Shown here: piece after piece, positions 63,343 to 64,000 of the stretch
How the letters are laid out: each line of letters starts with the position of its first letter
Position numbering within the stretch: position 1 is the stretch's first letter
Assembly: GCF_902497745.1 (NCBI RefSeq)
Contig: NZ_CABVHJ010000014.1
Coordinates: 10,262 to 74,261 of the forward strand
DNA: 64,000 nucleotides
Direction: 5' to 3'
Source: Pseudomonas fluorescens
Lineage (GTDB): Bacteria > Pseudomonadota > Gammaproteobacteria > Pseudomonadales > Pseudomonadaceae
Notes under the pieces: generated by a model
Seen by the model: only the letters and a program-made list of their open reading frames with translations
Database searches by the model: none
Told to the model about the DNA's origin: nothing
Translations under genes and position numbers: made by a program

Positions 63343-63370
63343 ATGTAGTATGCCGCAGCGCGCACTACAT
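63343..63370. promoter_or_regulatory. RccR-like operator ATGTAGT-N14-ACTACAT
   Basis: Perfect 7-bp inverted arms (63343-63349 and 63364-63370) with centres 21 bp apart, two helical turns. RccR (RpiR family, KDPG-responsive) controls glcB in P. fluorescens and recognises TGTAGT/ACTACA-type sites as I recall. Confidence 0.6.
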
Positions 63371-63570
63371 AACGCCGGATCGATGTCTGCCCAAGGCCTG
63401 TTCGCAACCCTGAAAGCCCCGTCAGCAAGGCCCCAAGCCGTTGATTGGTCCCAGCCCAGCCGCCCGCAATGGCATGTACTGGTCGGCAGGTTTGTGGTTT
63501 AAATGGCCAGAGGCTTCATTGTCAAATTGAAGAGCTGAAAAGCGAAATAGCTGAGCAGAGTGAGGCAAGC

Positions 63571-64000
63571 AATGACTGAACACGTTCAAGTCGGTGGCCT
63601 GCAGGTCGCCAAAGTCCTGTTCGACTTCGTGAACAACGAAGCCATTCCCGGTACCGGCCTCACCGCCGACAAATTCTGGGAAGGTGCCGACAAGGTCATT
63701 CATGACCTGGCGCCGAAGAACAAAGCCCTACTCGCCAAACGCGATGACTTCCAGGCTCGTATCGATGCCTGGCACCAGCAACGCAACGGTCAGGCGCACG
63801 ACGCCGTGGCCTATAAAGCCTTCCTGCAAGAAATCGGTTATCTGCTGCCAGAAGCGGCTGATTTCCAGGCAACGACGCAAAACGTCGATGATGAAATCGC
63901 CCGTACCGCCGGCCCGCAACTTGTTGTGCCGGTGATGAACGCCCGCTTCGCTCTCAATGCCTCGAACGCCCGCTGGGGTTCGCTGTATGACGCCCTCTAC
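63571..64000 (+). CDS. glcB: Malate synthase G (3'-truncated by window)
   Basis: The first 143 codons are visible: MTEHVQVGGLQVAKVLFDFV, then IPGTGLTADKFWEGADKVIHDL and LNASNARWGSLYDALY. The family length is about 725 aa, so most of the enzyme, including the catalytic barrel, lies beyond the window. Condenses glyoxylate and acetyl-CoA to malate (glyoxylate and glycolate use). GAGTGAGG precedes ATG 63571 at about 6-13 nt. Confidence 0.95.

Larger units (their letters stand above)
63119..63570. other. gcvR-like / glcB divergent regulatory region
   Basis: 452 bp without a gene, AT-richer than its surroundings (TTTTTATATTTAA near 63220). It contains two clear palindromes (63285-63301 and 63343-63370) listed separately, and an imperfect CTTCA...TGAAG repeat at about 63510-63530. 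Confidence 0.7.

Overview
This window is a chromosomal segment of a fluorescent-group Pseudomonas (P. fluorescens/P. putida relatives). The assignment rests on recognisable protein sequences, gene order (rsmA-pdxA-surA-lptD, rpsU-dnaG-rpoD-rmcA-tRNA, davBA next to pqqFABCDE, bioBFHCD next to long acyl-CoA dehydrogenases), high GC, and many GCGAGC/GCTCCCACA-type REP doublets. Comparisons with P. aeruginosa and P. putida are from memory and were not searched. Almost all of the DNA is core chromosome. There is no integrase, transposase, CRISPR array or rRNA. The first gene (DUF3530) and the last (glcB) are cut by the window edges.

Layout. 1-3.3 kb: DUF3530 fragment, REPIN, then leftward djlA and the peptidoglycan-recycling pair murU-amgK. 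3.4-11.1 kb: rightward envelope/housekeeping run lptD-surA-pdxA-rsmA-apaG-apaH-glpE, tightly overlapped. 11.1-17.5 kb: the stress-associated trio prkA-yeaH-spoVR, then cca. 17.6-20.2 kb: folK-folB (left), plsY (right), tsaD (left). 20.3-28.9 kb: the macromolecular-synthesis genes rpsU, dnaG, rpoD, then the redox-responsive c-di-GMP protein rmcA and a CAU tRNA that I read as tRNA-Ile2. 29.1-29.7 kb: the only accessory-looking gene, an orphan phage-type PBECR2 nuclease domain of lower GC just after the tRNA. 30-33.1 kb: an Lrp-type regulator and davB-davA (lysine to 5-aminovalerate). 33.2-43.7 kb: pqqF, pqqA (24 aa), pqqB-E, an S9 peptidase, a small Pmp3 protein, a class III aminotransferase and a divergent LysR regulator. 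44-51.7 kb: three ~600-aa FadE-type acyl-CoA dehydrogenases with a membrane diguanylate cyclase between two of them, and a 98-aa protein of unknown role. 51.8-56.4 kb: biotin operon bioB-F-H-C-D. 56.5-64 kb: comF, modE, phoX, srkA, rarD, a two-ACT-domain GcvR-like protein and the start of glcB.

The most rewarding content beyond the genes is regulatory. I found near-perfect operator sequences in front of appropriate genes: a CRP/Vfr box before the diguanylate cyclase; a PsrA-type palindrome abutting a TTGACA-N17-TATGTT promoter before a fadE gene; a BirA-type operator over the -35 of bioB that also lies inside the comF reading frame; and a TGTAGT-N14-ACTACA palindrome (RccR-like) before glcB. 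Two genes (the aminotransferase and pqqF) have their Shine-Dalgarno inside a perfect hairpin. The rpsU and prkA leaders contain long inverted repeats. REPINs occur in two arm arrangements with different spacer lengths. None of this is experimentally verified; it is sequence reading plus family knowledge.
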